NCBI GenBank assembly: GCA_937928795.1
Contig: CALFWB010000046.1
Span: forward strand, 1-44,472
Length of the DNA stretch: 44,472 nt
Direction of reading: 5' to 3'
From: an uncultured Anaerolineales bacterium
Lineage (GTDB): Bacteria; Chloroflexota; Anaerolineae; Anaerolineales; UBA4823
Made by a program: the position numbers and the translations under genes. Below are positions 8,251 through 16,562 of the stretch, piece after piece. Below the pieces are notes generated by a model, which saw only the letters and a list, made by a program, of their open reading frames with translations, was not told where the DNA came from and did no database searches. Numbering within the stretch: position 1 is the stretch's first letter; each line of letters opens with the position of its first letter.

Positions 8251-8429
8251 AGCTTGCGGTAGGTGGAGCTGCCGTAACGAAAGCTCATTTATGTTGTTAT
8301 ATACTTCGGAAGGCGCCCACGAGATGATGCAATCATCGAACTTCATTCTTGTCAATCAAGCGGTTCGAGCGGGTTCAGAGAAACGAGGGGTAGGGGGCGT
8401 TCTTTGTAAGCAACGCTCAACCGCTTTTT
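8251..8429 (+). promoter_or_regulatory. Structured 5' leader RNA, candidate riboswitch or attenuator
   Basis: Three hairpins stand in line. The first is AGCTT/AAGCT (8251-8255 with 8281-8285) around CGGTAG/CTGCCG (8257-8262 with 8269-8274). The second is GATGAT/ATCATC (8323-8337). The third is a long stem, AAGCGGTT plus GAGC (8358-8370) against GCTC plus AACCGCTT (8415-8426). Inside the third, GCGTT/AACGC (8397-8401, 8412-8416) competes for the same bases, and T5 follows. The last part looks like a terminator or aptamer P1. I could not match it to TPP, purine, cobalamin, guanidine or other classes I recall. Confidence 0.5.
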
Positions 8430-8446
8430 GATCCCCAAATAAGGAG

Positions 8447-8536
8447 GTGAGAGGAAAACGATTGATAAAACTATTCCCAGCATCCCTTCAACCAAAACTT
8501 TTCTTGATCTTTTATCCTGAAGGAGTTGTCCTATGA
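8447..8536 (+). other. Possible short leader ORF upstream of the S component
   Basis: A GTG (8447) or TTG (8462) can open a frame of 24-29 codons that ends TGA at 8534-8536, overlapping the S-component ATG as CTATGA. AAGGAGGTGAG (8441-8451) is the only ribosome-binding-like element nearby, and its spacing to either start is poor. It may be a translational-coupling leader or chance. Confidence 0.2.
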
Positions 8537-9147
8537 CCACCCAAACTGCAAAAGAAATCTGGACCCTCGAAGAGGGTGAAGTCCGCAAACCTGGCATTGT
8601 TCACGTTGTTATGTTAGCATTGTTCACCGGTATCGGCATCGTGGTCGGTACTTTTGGCAGCTTGGCTGTGCCGATTGGCTTTGTCTCCGCCTTCTGGCCT
8701 GGGCAAGCCGTGCAAAGCATTGGCTCCATCTGGTTTGGCTGGTGGGGCGGTATTGCGGCTGGGCTGTTTCCCTTGATCTCGAATTCCCTATCGGGCTCTG
8801 CGCCGCTGCCGGTCTCCATTGCCTACTTGCCGGCGAATCTACTGCAAGGCATGATCGCCGGCTGGGCGTTCCGCAGGTTCTTCGCCGATCCTTCGCTGCG
8901 CAGCGGACGCGACTGGTGGATTTGGATCATCTTCGGTGCACTATTGCCCAACGCTATCGGCGCCGCTTGGGGCACAACCATGCTGGTCGCCTTTGGTTTG
9001 ATCACCCAAGCTGCCCAACCGACGGCCTTCTTGGGCTGGTTCATCGGGAACACCATCCCGACCGTGATCCTCGGCTCGATCATTCTGAAATTTGTTTCGC
9101 CGTTGGTGGTGCGCAGCAAAGCTTTCTGCAAAGGCTATTGGGCATAA
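8533..9147 (+). CDS. ECF transporter S (substrate-binding) component, unknown substrate
   Basis: The 204-residue protein is very hydrophobic, with about five or six membrane segments separated by short loops and small-residue patches (ALFTGIGIVVGTFG, FGWWGGIAAGLFP), as expected for ECF S components. These bind a vitamin or metabolite in the membrane. GAAGGAG sits 7 nt before the ATG. It is followed by EcfT, two EcfA proteins and hydantoinase/racemase genes, so a dedicated (group I) transporter for a hydantoin-, lactam- or purine-breakdown-like compound is the best inference. No signature motif identifies the ligand. Confidence 0.75.
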   Translation: MTTQTAKEIWTLEEGEVRKPGIVHVVMLALFTGIGIVVGTFGSLAVPIGFVSAFWPGQAVQSIGSIWFGWWGGIAAGLFPLISNSLSGSAPLPVSIAYLPANLLQGMIAGWAFRRFFADPSLRSGRDWWIWIIFGALLPNAIGAAWGTTMLVAFGLITQAAQPTAFLGWFIGNTIPTVILGSIILKFVSPLVVRSKAFCKGYWA

Positions 9148-9160
9148 TCTACTGAAAAAG

Positions 9161-9195
9161 GGCGAGGCGAGGGAGGTTCCTTCGCCTCGCCTTTT
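9161..9195 (+). terminator. Intrinsic terminator-like hairpin between S and T genes
   Basis: GGCGAGGCGA (9161-9170) pairs perfectly with TCGCCTCGCC (9182-9191) and is followed by TTTT. The T-run is short, so it may terminate only part of transcripts. That would leave the S component expressed above the energising module. Confidence 0.65.
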
Positions 9196-9228
9196 CCATT
9201 CCTCTTAATTCAAGTTGGTAAAAATCTT

Positions 9229-10155
9229 ATGACCGAAATCACGGCTTCTACTCCCCTCACCACATTGCCGACGCGCAAGGCGACAGCGCGTAAGACTTTA
9301 CTCGGTCAGGTGCCGCTCGACTCGCCTTTTTATGCTTTCCATCCGGTAACGCGGCTGATCCTGTTTGTCTTTTTGGGCGTTATTCCGTTATTTATTTTTA
9401 TCCCGGAGATTAATTTTATCTTACTGTTAGTCAACCTAATATTACTGCGCTGGGGAAAAGTGGACTTGCGCCGCCTGCGCATTTATATGCCGATCATCTT
9501 CACCGTGGCGATCTTTATGTTCACAGTGGTCATCCTCGCCCCCGGCAAGGACCCCTCCTATACGCCGCTCACAGTGCTTGGCATCACGATTTACTATCAA
9601 CCCTTTTTCTTCACCTTTGCCTCCTATTGGCGCTTGATCGCCATGCTCTTCGGCACCATCTTGTACTTTTCGACCAACCATGAACGGGATATGCTGGTGG
9701 GCTTGCGCACCTTGCGCATGCCTTTTGTGGTCTCTTATGTGATCAGCTTATCCATCCGCGCTGCCGGCATGTTCATGGAAGACTTCCGTATCATCCGTGA
9801 AGCCGAACAAGCGCGCGGGTTAGACACCAAAGCCATGCGGTTTTCCGATCAAGCAAAGCTGTACGTAATGTACCTTGTGCCGCTCTTTTCCATTGCGTTG
9901 CGCCGCGCGGATGAGATCAGCAACGCCCTCTTTGCGCGCGGCTACACGCTTACCGGCCGGGTCGGCACCGGTGGCAAGCGCTCAGATTACATCCGCTCCC
10001 GCTATGTGATGCGGGGACGCGATTGGGTTGCGATCTTCATCCTCGTGACGATCTTTGCGGCAGTTGCCATTGCCCAAATTTTCTTTGGCGTCTTTGCCCT
10101 TACTCATTCCCCATTAAACATTTACCTTCGCACGATCTTGAACATCCCCAATTAA
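9229..10155 (+). CDS. ecfT: ECF transporter transmembrane component EcfT
   Basis: The 308-residue protein fits the CbiQ/EcfT family: a polar N-terminus, hydrophobic segments about residues 40-75, 85-110, 120-160 and 265-290, and the cytoplasmic coupling-helix region with REAEQARGLDTK and the later DEISNALFARGYT. These Ala-Arg-Gly motifs contact the two ATPases. There is no strong ribosome-binding site, and a terminator-like hairpin lies between it and the S gene. The next gene starts 4 nt after the stop, so it is in an operon with the ATPases. Confidence 0.88.
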   Translation: MTEITASTPLTTLPTRKATARKTLLGQVPLDSPFYAFHPVTRLILFVFLGVIPLFIFIPEINFILLLVNLILLRWGKVDLRRLRIYMPIIFTVAIFMFTVVILAPGKDPSYTPLTVLGITIYYQPFFFTFASYWRLIAMLFGTILYFSTNHERDMLVGLRTLRMPFVVSYVISLSIRAAGMFMEDFRIIREAEQARGLDTKAMRFSDQAKLYVMYLVPLFSIALRRADEISNALFARGYTLTGRVGTGGKRSDYIRSRYVMRGRDWVAIFILVTIFAAVAIAQIFFGVFALTHSPLNIYLRTILNIPN

Positions 10156-10159
10156 GCCT

Positions 10160-11029
10160 ATGGACACCATCATCGAATTTCAAAATCTTGAGTGGAAGTA
10201 CGAAAACACGAAAGAATTTGCCCTCAAAGGCATCAACTTGAAAATTCAAGAGCACTCGTTTGTCGGTGTTGTCGGTGCCAACGAGCAAGGCAAGACCTCT
10301 TTGCTCTCCGCAATCTGCGGCTTGATCCCACACAGTTTCAACGGGATTTATCGTGGTCAAGTGTTATTATTTGGCAAGCCCGTGCGCGAGATGGATTCTT
10401 TGGAACTAGCAACCAAAGTCGGTTTGGTGTTTTCCGACCCAGAAGCTCAATTTACAGCCATGACAGTCGAAGAAGAACTGGCGTTTGGCTTGGAAAACAT
10501 CGGTTATTCGCTGAGTGAAATCAAGGAACGCCTCGAATGGGCAGCCCAGATCACCATGATTGAGGACTTGCTGGATAAAAGCCCATACGATATTTCTGGT
10601 GGTCAGAAACAACGTGTGGCGATTGCCTGTGTGTTGGCAATGAATCCGCCGATCATCATGATGGACGAACCGACCTCAATGATTGACCCCTTGGGCAAGC
10701 GCTTGATCTTCGACATCTTGCGCAAACTGAAAGAGGGGAAAAAACACACCCTCATCGTGGCAGAGCACAACATTGAACAATTGGCACCACTGGCAGATGA
10801 GATGATCCTCATGTCAGACGGTCAAATTGTGCGCCATGAGCCCACTTTGGAATTCCTGACCAATCCGCTATATCTGCGCGAACAAGGCATCCTACCGCCG
10901 GAATGCACGGAGTATGCCCAATGGTTGAAAAACGAAGGCTATCTTTCACCCGATACCCGTCTGCCGTTGGAATTAGAACAAGCCGCCGCTTTGGTTATGC
11001 CCCTCTTTGAGAAAAAGGTGGTGAAATGA
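10160..11029 (+). CDS. ECF transporter ATP-binding protein, EcfA1-type
   Basis: This 289-residue ABC ATPase has a Walker A of GANEQGKTS (unusual NEQ in place of NGSG), a canonical signature in DISGGQKQRVAIA, Walker B IIMMDEPTS and H-loop VAEHN. Together with the next ATPase it would form the heterodimer that powers EcfT. Its Walker A would pair with the degenerate signature of the partner, and its good signature with the partner's good Walker A. The stop overlaps the next start by 4 nt (ATGA). Confidence 0.88.
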   Translation: MDTIIEFQNLEWKYENTKEFALKGINLKIQEHSFVGVVGANEQGKTSLLSAICGLIPHSFNGIYRGQVLLFGKPVREMDSLELATKVGLVFSDPEAQFTAMTVEEELAFGLENIGYSLSEIKERLEWAAQITMIEDLLDKSPYDISGGQKQRVAIACVLAMNPPIIMMDEPTSMIDPLGKRLIFDILRKLKEGKKHTLIVAEHNIEQLAPLADEMILMSDGQIVRHEPTLEFLTNPLYLREQGILPPECTEYAQWLKNEGYLSPDTRLPLELEQAAALVMPLFEKKVVK

Positions 11030-11856
11030 AGCCCTTGATCACCGTTGAAAACCTTGATTTTACCTATCCTGATGGAACCCCAGCCCTTTTAGGCATCAAC
11101 CTCGAAATTGGCGAACAGGAATTCATCGCGTTTATTGGTCAGAATGGATCGGGAAAGACGACCCTCTCGAAGTGTATCAATGGGTTGTTTAAGCCAACAG
11201 CCGGCAAGGTCATCGTCGAAGGGATTGACACCAGCCGGCGGGGAGTGATTAAGCAGTTGGTAACCAAAGTGGGCTATGTGTTTCAAAACCCCGATCACCA
11301 GTTGTTCAATCGCAGCGTCAAGAGTGAAATTGCCTACGGACCGCGCAATATCAACTTGCCCGAAGAAGAGGTGGAGCGGCGCGTGCGTGAAGCTGCTCAA
11401 GTCGCCGGAGTGAGCGAGGACCTGTTCGAGACTCACCCATATTTTTTGCCCAAAGGCTTGCGTCAGAGGGTGGCGATTGCCTCGATCCTTGCTCTGAAGC
11501 CGCGCACGATCATTGTCGATGAGCCGACCACCGGGCAAGATATGCAGCAGTCGCTGGAAGTCATGAACTTCCTGCGGGCATTATGGAAAGAAGAGGGGCA
11601 CACGATTATCATTATTACCCATGAAATGCGCATTGTCGCCGATTATGCCGAACGGACGGTGGTCTTGGGTCAGGGGCAAATCTTACTAGATGCTCCCACA
11701 AGGCAGGTCTTTTCCCAGCCAGAAATCTTGCAACAGACCTACGTGGAGCCACCGCAGATCACCCGCCTGGCACAAAAGATCAGCAAAGAGGAACCTTTCC
11801 GCAGCGTTCTTACCGTAGAAGAGTTAAAAGGCTTGACAAAGGAGGTTCTTTCGTGA
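11026..11856 (+). CDS. ECF transporter ATP-binding protein, EcfA2-type
   Basis: The 276-residue ATPase has a canonical Walker A, GQNGSGKTT, but the ABC signature reads FLPKGLRQRVAIA, so the usual SGGQ is replaced by PKGL. Walker B is IIVDEPTTG and the H-loop IITHEM. It overlaps the preceding ATPase by 4 nt and the following HyuA GTG by 4 nt, so all three are tightly coupled. The altered signature suggests that one of the two composite ATP sites is weakly active. I recall PKG variants in other CbiO-like ATPases, so it is a lineage feature rather than damage. Confidence 0.88.
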   Translation: MKPLITVENLDFTYPDGTPALLGINLEIGEQEFIAFIGQNGSGKTTLSKCINGLFKPTAGKVIVEGIDTSRRGVIKQLVTKVGYVFQNPDHQLFNRSVKSEIAYGPRNINLPEEEVERRVREAAQVAGVSEDLFETHPYFLPKGLRQRVAIASILALKPRTIIVDEPTTGQDMQQSLEVMNFLRALWKEEGHTIIIITHEMRIVADYAERTVVLGQGQILLDAPTRQVFSQPEILQQTYVEPPQITRLAQKISKEEPFRSVLTVEELKGLTKEVLS

Positions 11857-13898
11857 CCACCATCACCCGCATTGGCATAGACATCGGCGGCACTTTCACG
11901 GACGCCATTGCGGTAACACCAAGCGGCATCCGCATTGCTAAAGTACCCTCGACACCCCAAGAACCCTGGCGGGCTGTGATTGCCGCGGTGGAAGCGTTGC
12001 AATTAGAAGAAGCTCCGAGAGCCTTTCTGCATGGCACAACCCTTGTGACCAATATGCTCCTTGAACACAAGGGCGCGTCGACCGGCTTCATCACCAGCCG
12101 AGGTATGCGCGATGTGCTGCATATCGGCCGCCATGAACGTCCCCTGACCTATGCGATTCGCCAGGAGATCGCCCAACAGCACTATCCACCGGTGCCGCGC
12201 AAATGGCGGCGCACGGTGGCGGAACGCATCGGCGCCAACGGCGAGATCGTGGTGCCACCCGACGAAACGGAAATCCGCCAAGTGGTGCGTTGGTTGGTTG
12301 AGCAAGGGGTGCAAGCGATTGCGATCGGTTTTCTACATGCCTACCGCTATCCAGAGCATGAGCGTCTTGCTGAGCAATGGGCGCGCAGCGAAGCGCCCGG
12401 TTTGTTTATCTGCACTTCTCACGAGGTCTCACCTCGCTTTCGCGAATATGAACGCTTTATGACAACCGCTTGGAACGCGCGCGTGGCGCCCGGCGCAGCA
12501 CAATATCTTTCGGACTTGAGCCAACAGATTCAGCAGCGTTGGGAAGGCGTGCGTCTGACCCTGATGACCAGCAACGGCGGTTTAGAGGAAGTGAACCTTT
12601 CTGCCCAAGAAACCTTTGGAGAATTGCGCCGCACGCCTATCCGTTTGGCGCTTTCTGGTCCGGCGGCAGCCGGCAACGCCTGCGTGCGTGTCGTGCAAGA
12701 TTTAGGGCTCAAGCATTGTGTCGGCTTGGATGTGGGTGGCACCAGTTCGGATATTGTCGTCGTGCGCGATGGCAGGCTCAACGAAGCACCGTGGGAAGAA
12801 CGGCGCATCGGTGGCTATCCCCTACAAATCCCTATGCTCGATCTCCACACCATTGGCGCTGGCGGTGGTTCTTTAGTGAAGCGCGATGACTACGGTGCCA
12901 TCCATGTTGGGCCCCAATCCGCGGGTGCAGAACCTGGTCCTGCCTGCTACGGTCGCGGCGGAGAGTTGCCAACGGTGACCGATGCCGCTGTGGTGGTTGG
13001 GCGCATTCCAGCCGATTTGCTGCTTGGCGGCACTTTGCCCATTTATCCAGAATTAGCTTGGAAAGCCTTTGAGCGCGCTTTTGGGGCAGAGCAAGCAGTC
13101 GTGATCAACTCTGCCTTAGACGTTCTAGGGTTAGCTGAAGCTAATATCGCTTTCGGCATCCGCGAGCGCACAGTCAAACGCGGTTTAGACCCAGGCGAGC
13201 TTTCTCTGGTTGCGGCTGGCGGAGCGGGCCCTTTGGTGGCTTGTGGTGTGGCGGATGTGCTCGAGTTAGCCGAGGTCATTGTTCCCCCTCGGCCCGGCTT
13301 ATTAGCTGCGTGGGGCTTGCTATCCGCTCCTCAACGCCGTGAAGCAGCCTCAACAGTGTTACGCTTGCTTCGTTCGGTTGACCCTGCCGAAGCAGAAGCT
13401 CTCTTTCGTCAAACAGCAGATAAGTTATCCACCCAACCGCCAGCAGGTGCACAATTGATCCGCACCGCTGCCATGCGCTACCTCGGACAGGGGTTTGAAG
13501 TCGAAATCCCGGTCGATGAACCGCTAGATTTAGAGCAGCTAGAGCAACGCTTTCATCTTGCCCACGAACATGAATACGGATTTAGCATGAAAAATTCCCC
13601 TATCGAATGGGTGGAACTCCGAGTTGCTTGGGAACAACCCTCGCCAGCATGGAATTTTAGCTTCGAGGGAGCCTTGAAAACCCCTCCAGAGCGGCGTGTT
13701 TTGGTGTATGAGCGATCACCCGGCGAGACCACCTACCGCGCCAGCGAGGCGCGCCTCTTTGAGCGCCGCTCGCTCCCCATCGCCTTCCGAGTCGGCGGCC
13801 CGGCGGTGATCACCGAACGCGATGCCACGATTTATGTCCCAAGTGGATGGTTCGCTCAAGTGGTCGAAAATGGTTATCTACGGATGCGGCGAAAATGA
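11853..13898 (+). CDS. hyuA: Hydantoinase/oxoprolinase family protein, HyuA subunit
   Basis: The 681-residue protein begins with the ASKHA-type phosphate-binding motif IGIDIGGTFTDAI and has a second nucleotide-site segment, GLDVGGTSSDIVVV, at about 290, then GAGGGS, characteristic of HyuA/5-oxoprolinase/acetone carboxylase beta-type subunits. These proteins cleave cyclic amides such as hydantoins or 5-oxoproline with ATP. The GTG start is preceded by AAGGAGG within the end of the ATPase gene. HyuB follows with a 4-nt overlap and a racemase follows that. Which ring is opened (hydantoin, N-methylhydantoin, oxoproline) cannot be told from the sequence. Confidence 0.9.
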   Translation: MTTITRIGIDIGGTFTDAIAVTPSGIRIAKVPSTPQEPWRAVIAAVEALQLEEAPRAFLHGTTLVTNMLLEHKGASTGFITSRGMRDVLHIGRHERPLTYAIRQEIAQQHYPPVPRKWRRTVAERIGANGEIVVPPDETEIRQVVRWLVEQGVQAIAIGFLHAYRYPEHERLAEQWARSEAPGLFICTSHEVSPRFREYERFMTTAWNARVAPGAAQYLSDLSQQIQQRWEGVRLTLMTSNGGLEEVNLSAQETFGELRRTPIRLALSGPAAAGNACVRVVQDLGLKHCVGLDVGGTSSDIVVVRDGRLNEAPWEERRIGGYPLQIPMLDLHTIGAGGGSLVKRDDYGAIHVGPQSAGAEPGPACYGRGGELPTVTDAAVVVGRIPADLLLGGTLPIYPELAWKAFERAFGAEQAVVINSALDVLGLAEANIAFGIRERTVKRGLDPGELSLVAAGGAGPLVACGVADVLELAEVIVPPRPGLLAAWGLLSAPQRREAASTVLRLLRSVDPAEAEALFRQTADKLSTQPPAGAQLIRTAAMRYLGQGFEVEIPVDEPLDLEQLEQRFHLAHEHEYGFSMKNSPIEWVELRVAWEQPSPAWNFSFEGALKTPPERRVLVYERSPGETTYRASEARLFERRSLPIAFRVGGPAVITERDATIYVPSGWFAQVVENGYLRMRRK

Positions 13899-15589
13899 AC
13901 ATGTCATCTCACTCTGCAAACGCTTCCCTACTCTCTTTAGAGGATCAAGTTATCTATGGGGCTTTAACCACGTTAGCCCGCGAGGTGGGACATCGCCTCA
14001 AACGGGCAGCCTACTCTTCCCTGATCCGTGAGTCGGATGACTACGGGGCAGCGATTGTCTCTGCCAATTTTGAATTGCTTGGTGAGGCAGAGACGACACC
14101 GCTGCAAATGGGCCCCCTGGCCGGCTATTGTCGCGGCGTCATGGAGACCTTAGCTGAGTACGGCGAGGAGCTAGACCCACAGGGCATTTACCTGCACAAC
14201 GATCCCTTCCGAGGCGCCAGCCACAGCCCGGACATCGGGGCGATTGCTCCGCTTTTTGCCGAAGGGGAACTTTTCGGCTTTGTTGGTACAGCCGCGCACC
14301 ATGTTGATATCGGCGCTGCCGTGCCGGGCACTTGTATCATCAAGGCGCACGATGCCTTCAGCGAGGGATTGCGTTTGCTAGCCTACCCGGTTGAGTTGCA
14401 AGGAAAGCCGGTGGTCCCTAATTGGCGTCTGATTGAAAGCAATGTGCGGATGCCCGAGCTGGTCGGCGGCGATTTGCGCGCTCAGGTGGCGGCTTGCCGT
14501 TGGGGACAGAAAGGCTTTGCCCGCTTGGTCGAGCGTTACGGGTTGCAAAAATTGCGCGCCGCAACCGAACGCCTTCTGAAAGTCACCGAATTGCGCATGC
14601 GAGAGGCAATTGCCGCCCTGCCGGATGGCATTTACCGCGCCACGGGGTATTTGGACGGCTACGAAGATACCGGCGAAGTTGATATTCCGATTTGCGTAAC
14701 CCTAGAAATCCGTGACGACCAAATTTTTGTGGATTTCAGCGGCAGCGCCCCCCAACTCGACCATGCTCCCATCAATATGCCGTTCTACGGCACGACCGAT
14801 ATGGCCGTGCTGTTGACCCTGCGCACCTTGCTGCTTCCCGAGACGGAGTTCCCTAACTTGCCGCATAACGCCGGCATGTTCCGCCCTATCCAAATTTATG
14901 CTCCCAAAGGGAGCATCGTCAATGCCACTTTTCCGGCTCCGACGATCGGCCGCTTCTGTGGCGGGCAAATGGTTGCTAACCTGATCGTGCGCGCCTTGCA
15001 AGACGTCTTGCCAGAGCGCATTTGCGCCGGTTGTTCGACAACCAAAGCAATCACCTTTTCCGGACAAATCAATGGCAAACCGTGGATTTACATGGATGTA
15101 ACCGAGGGTGCCTACGGTGGGATCTACGGGATGGATGGGCTAGATGCAGTGGATGTCCTTTACGCCAACACGAAGAATAACCCGATCGAGGACATCGAAG
15201 CCCATTATCCTTTGCGCGTCGAGCGCTATGAACTGCGCGAGAACTCGCCGGGAGACGGGAAATGGCGGGGTGGCTTTGGTCCCTTACGGGATACCCGCCT
15301 CTTAACCGATGGCTTTATCTCGGTGGAGGGGGATGGCTTTCGCCATGCGCCGTGGGGGCTAAAAGGCGGCAAGGATGGCGCAACGGGCGGCGTCGTCCTG
15401 TTCACGGCAGAGCACCCTGAGGGGGTTTTATTGCCATCCAAGATAGACAACATGGCTGTTAAGGCCGGGACGGTGGTGCGCGATCTTTGCCCCTCTGGCG
15501 GCGGCTTGGGCGATCCGGCTGAGCGCGATCCGGCAGCCCGCCAACGAGATTTTGAAAACGATTTGATCACTCCTCCAAGAGGTGACTGA
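13895..15589 (+). CDS. hyuB: Hydantoinase B/oxoprolinase family protein, HyuB subunit
   Basis: This 564-residue protein has the HyuB landmarks: RAAYSSLIRESDDYGAAI near residue 40, an HNDPFRGASHSPDIG segment and AAHHVDIGAAVPG, with histidines and aspartates that probably bind metal. A glycine-rich region follows (GGKDGATGG, GGGLGDP). It acts with HyuA as the second subunit of an ATP-dependent ring-opening amidase. I chose ATG 13895, which overlaps the HyuA TGA, rather than 13847; the extra upstream residues are low-complexity and lie inside HyuA. ATG 13901 is also possible. Confidence 0.9.
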   Translation: MNMSSHSANASLLSLEDQVIYGALTTLAREVGHRLKRAAYSSLIRESDDYGAAIVSANFELLGEAETTPLQMGPLAGYCRGVMETLAEYGEELDPQGIYLHNDPFRGASHSPDIGAIAPLFAEGELFGFVGTAAHHVDIGAAVPGTCIIKAHDAFSEGLRLLAYPVELQGKPVVPNWRLIESNVRMPELVGGDLRAQVAACRWGQKGFARLVERYGLQKLRAATERLLKVTELRMREAIAALPDGIYRATGYLDGYEDTGEVDIPICVTLEIRDDQIFVDFSGSAPQLDHAPINMPFYGTTDMAVLLTLRTLLLPETEFPNLPHNAGMFRPIQIYAPKGSIVNATFPAPTIGRFCGGQMVANLIVRALQDVLPERICAGCSTTKAITFSGQINGKPWIYMDVTEGAYGGIYGMDGLDAVDVLYANTKNNPIEDIEAHYPLRVERYELRENSPGDGKWRGGFGPLRDTRLLTDGFISVEGDGFRHAPWGLKGGKDGATGGVVLFTAEHPEGVLLPSKIDNMAVKAGTVVRDLCPSGGGLGDPAERDPAARQRDFENDLITPPRGD

Positions 15590-16375
15590 ATGCCAAAGGC
15601 GTTGGTGATTAACCCCAATACCTCTCCAACCATGACAGCCGAGATCGAAGCGACAGCGCAACGCTGTTTCCAGGGAGATTGGCAATGCAGCGTGCGCCAC
15701 GCACCGGCTGGCCCTGAGTCTTTAGAATCTTGGTATGACTATCATTTGGCAACGGTTTGTGTGCTGCCTTTGGTGTTGCAACCATCTGAAACCTATGCTG
15801 GTATTCTGCTTGCCTGTTTCGGCGATCCGGGCATTTTTGCCCTAAAGGAAGTTGCGCCTGTGCCGTTGATCGGCATTGCTGAAGCCTCTATGTCGCTGGC
15901 TTTGCTGGTGGGGGGCAAGTTCGGCATTTTAGCGGGAATGCGGCGCGCCGTTGAGTTGATGGACAGCATGGTGCGCACGTATGGCTTGGAAGGGCGTTAT
16001 GCGGGTTGTGAATCGCTGGATATGCGTGTGCTTTCGTTTGATGCTGAGCCCGAACGCACCCTTGAGACGCTGACCGCTTGCGCCGAGCGCCTGCGCGCCC
16101 GCGGTGCCGATGTGCTTTTGCTGGGCTGTGCTGGCTTAACCGCTTTTGTCGAGCGCTTCCAAGAGCGGGTGGCGATGCCGGTCATCGATCCGGTCGAAGC
16201 AGGTTGTCGTTTGCTGAAAACCGTGGTTGAGCAGCGCTTGAACCTCAGCCGCGCCGGCCTTTATGCTCGCCCAGCAGCGCAACGGTTGAATAACCTAGGA
16301 GAATTGTTCAGCGAATCGATGCAAAACATCCTTGCAAGAGCTTATCGTGAAGAAAAGGGTCTGAGTTCGGGGTAA
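15590..16375 (+). CDS. Asp/Glu/hydantoin racemase family protein
   Basis: The 261-residue protein begins ALVINPNTSPTMT and has the two cysteines used as acid/base pair in this family: one in LLACFGDPG at about residue 73 and one in LLLGCAGLT at about 181. Family members racemise 5-substituted hydantoins, aspartate or glutamate, or act as maleate isomerases. The start directly abuts the HyuB stop and is preceded by GAGGTGA. Together with HyuAB it could supply the needed enantiomer of a chiral hydantoin taken up by the ECF transporter. It is the last gene of the operon. Confidence 0.88.
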   Translation: MPKALVINPNTSPTMTAEIEATAQRCFQGDWQCSVRHAPAGPESLESWYDYHLATVCVLPLVLQPSETYAGILLACFGDPGIFALKEVAPVPLIGIAEASMSLALLVGGKFGILAGMRRAVELMDSMVRTYGLEGRYAGCESLDMRVLSFDAEPERTLETLTACAERLRARGADVLLLGCAGLTAFVERFQERVAMPVIDPVEAGCRLLKTVVEQRLNLSRAGLYARPAAQRLNNLGELFSESMQNILARAYREEKGLSSG

Positions 16376-16387
16376 GCCTTTTGTCTT

Positions 16388-16530
16388 GATGGTTCACTTC
16401 GAGCGCAGCGTACCAATGTGGCGTGTCACTTCGAGCGAAGCGGGAAGTCTTTCAGATTTCTCCTCGCTACGCTCGTCGAAATGACAAATGGGGAATTCCT
16501 CACTGCGTTGGTCGAAGTGACAGGCGCGAA
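16388..16530. repeat. Second CGAAATGAC-type repeat cluster
   Basis: This stretch repeats the family seen at 4230-4400. CACTTCGAGCG occurs twice and CTCGTCGAAATGACAAAT once, with a diverged GGTCGAAGTGACAGG at the end. The inverted units can fold on each other downstream of the racemase gene. Confidence 0.75.
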
Positions 16531-16562
16531 TACCTATGCCGAATTTTTATTTCATTAAATCC

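Noticed and set aside
8248-8290. Known riboswitch class (TPP, purine, guanidine, THF) in the ECF leader
   Set aside because: The conserved cores I recall for these classes are not present, so the leader is described only as structured.
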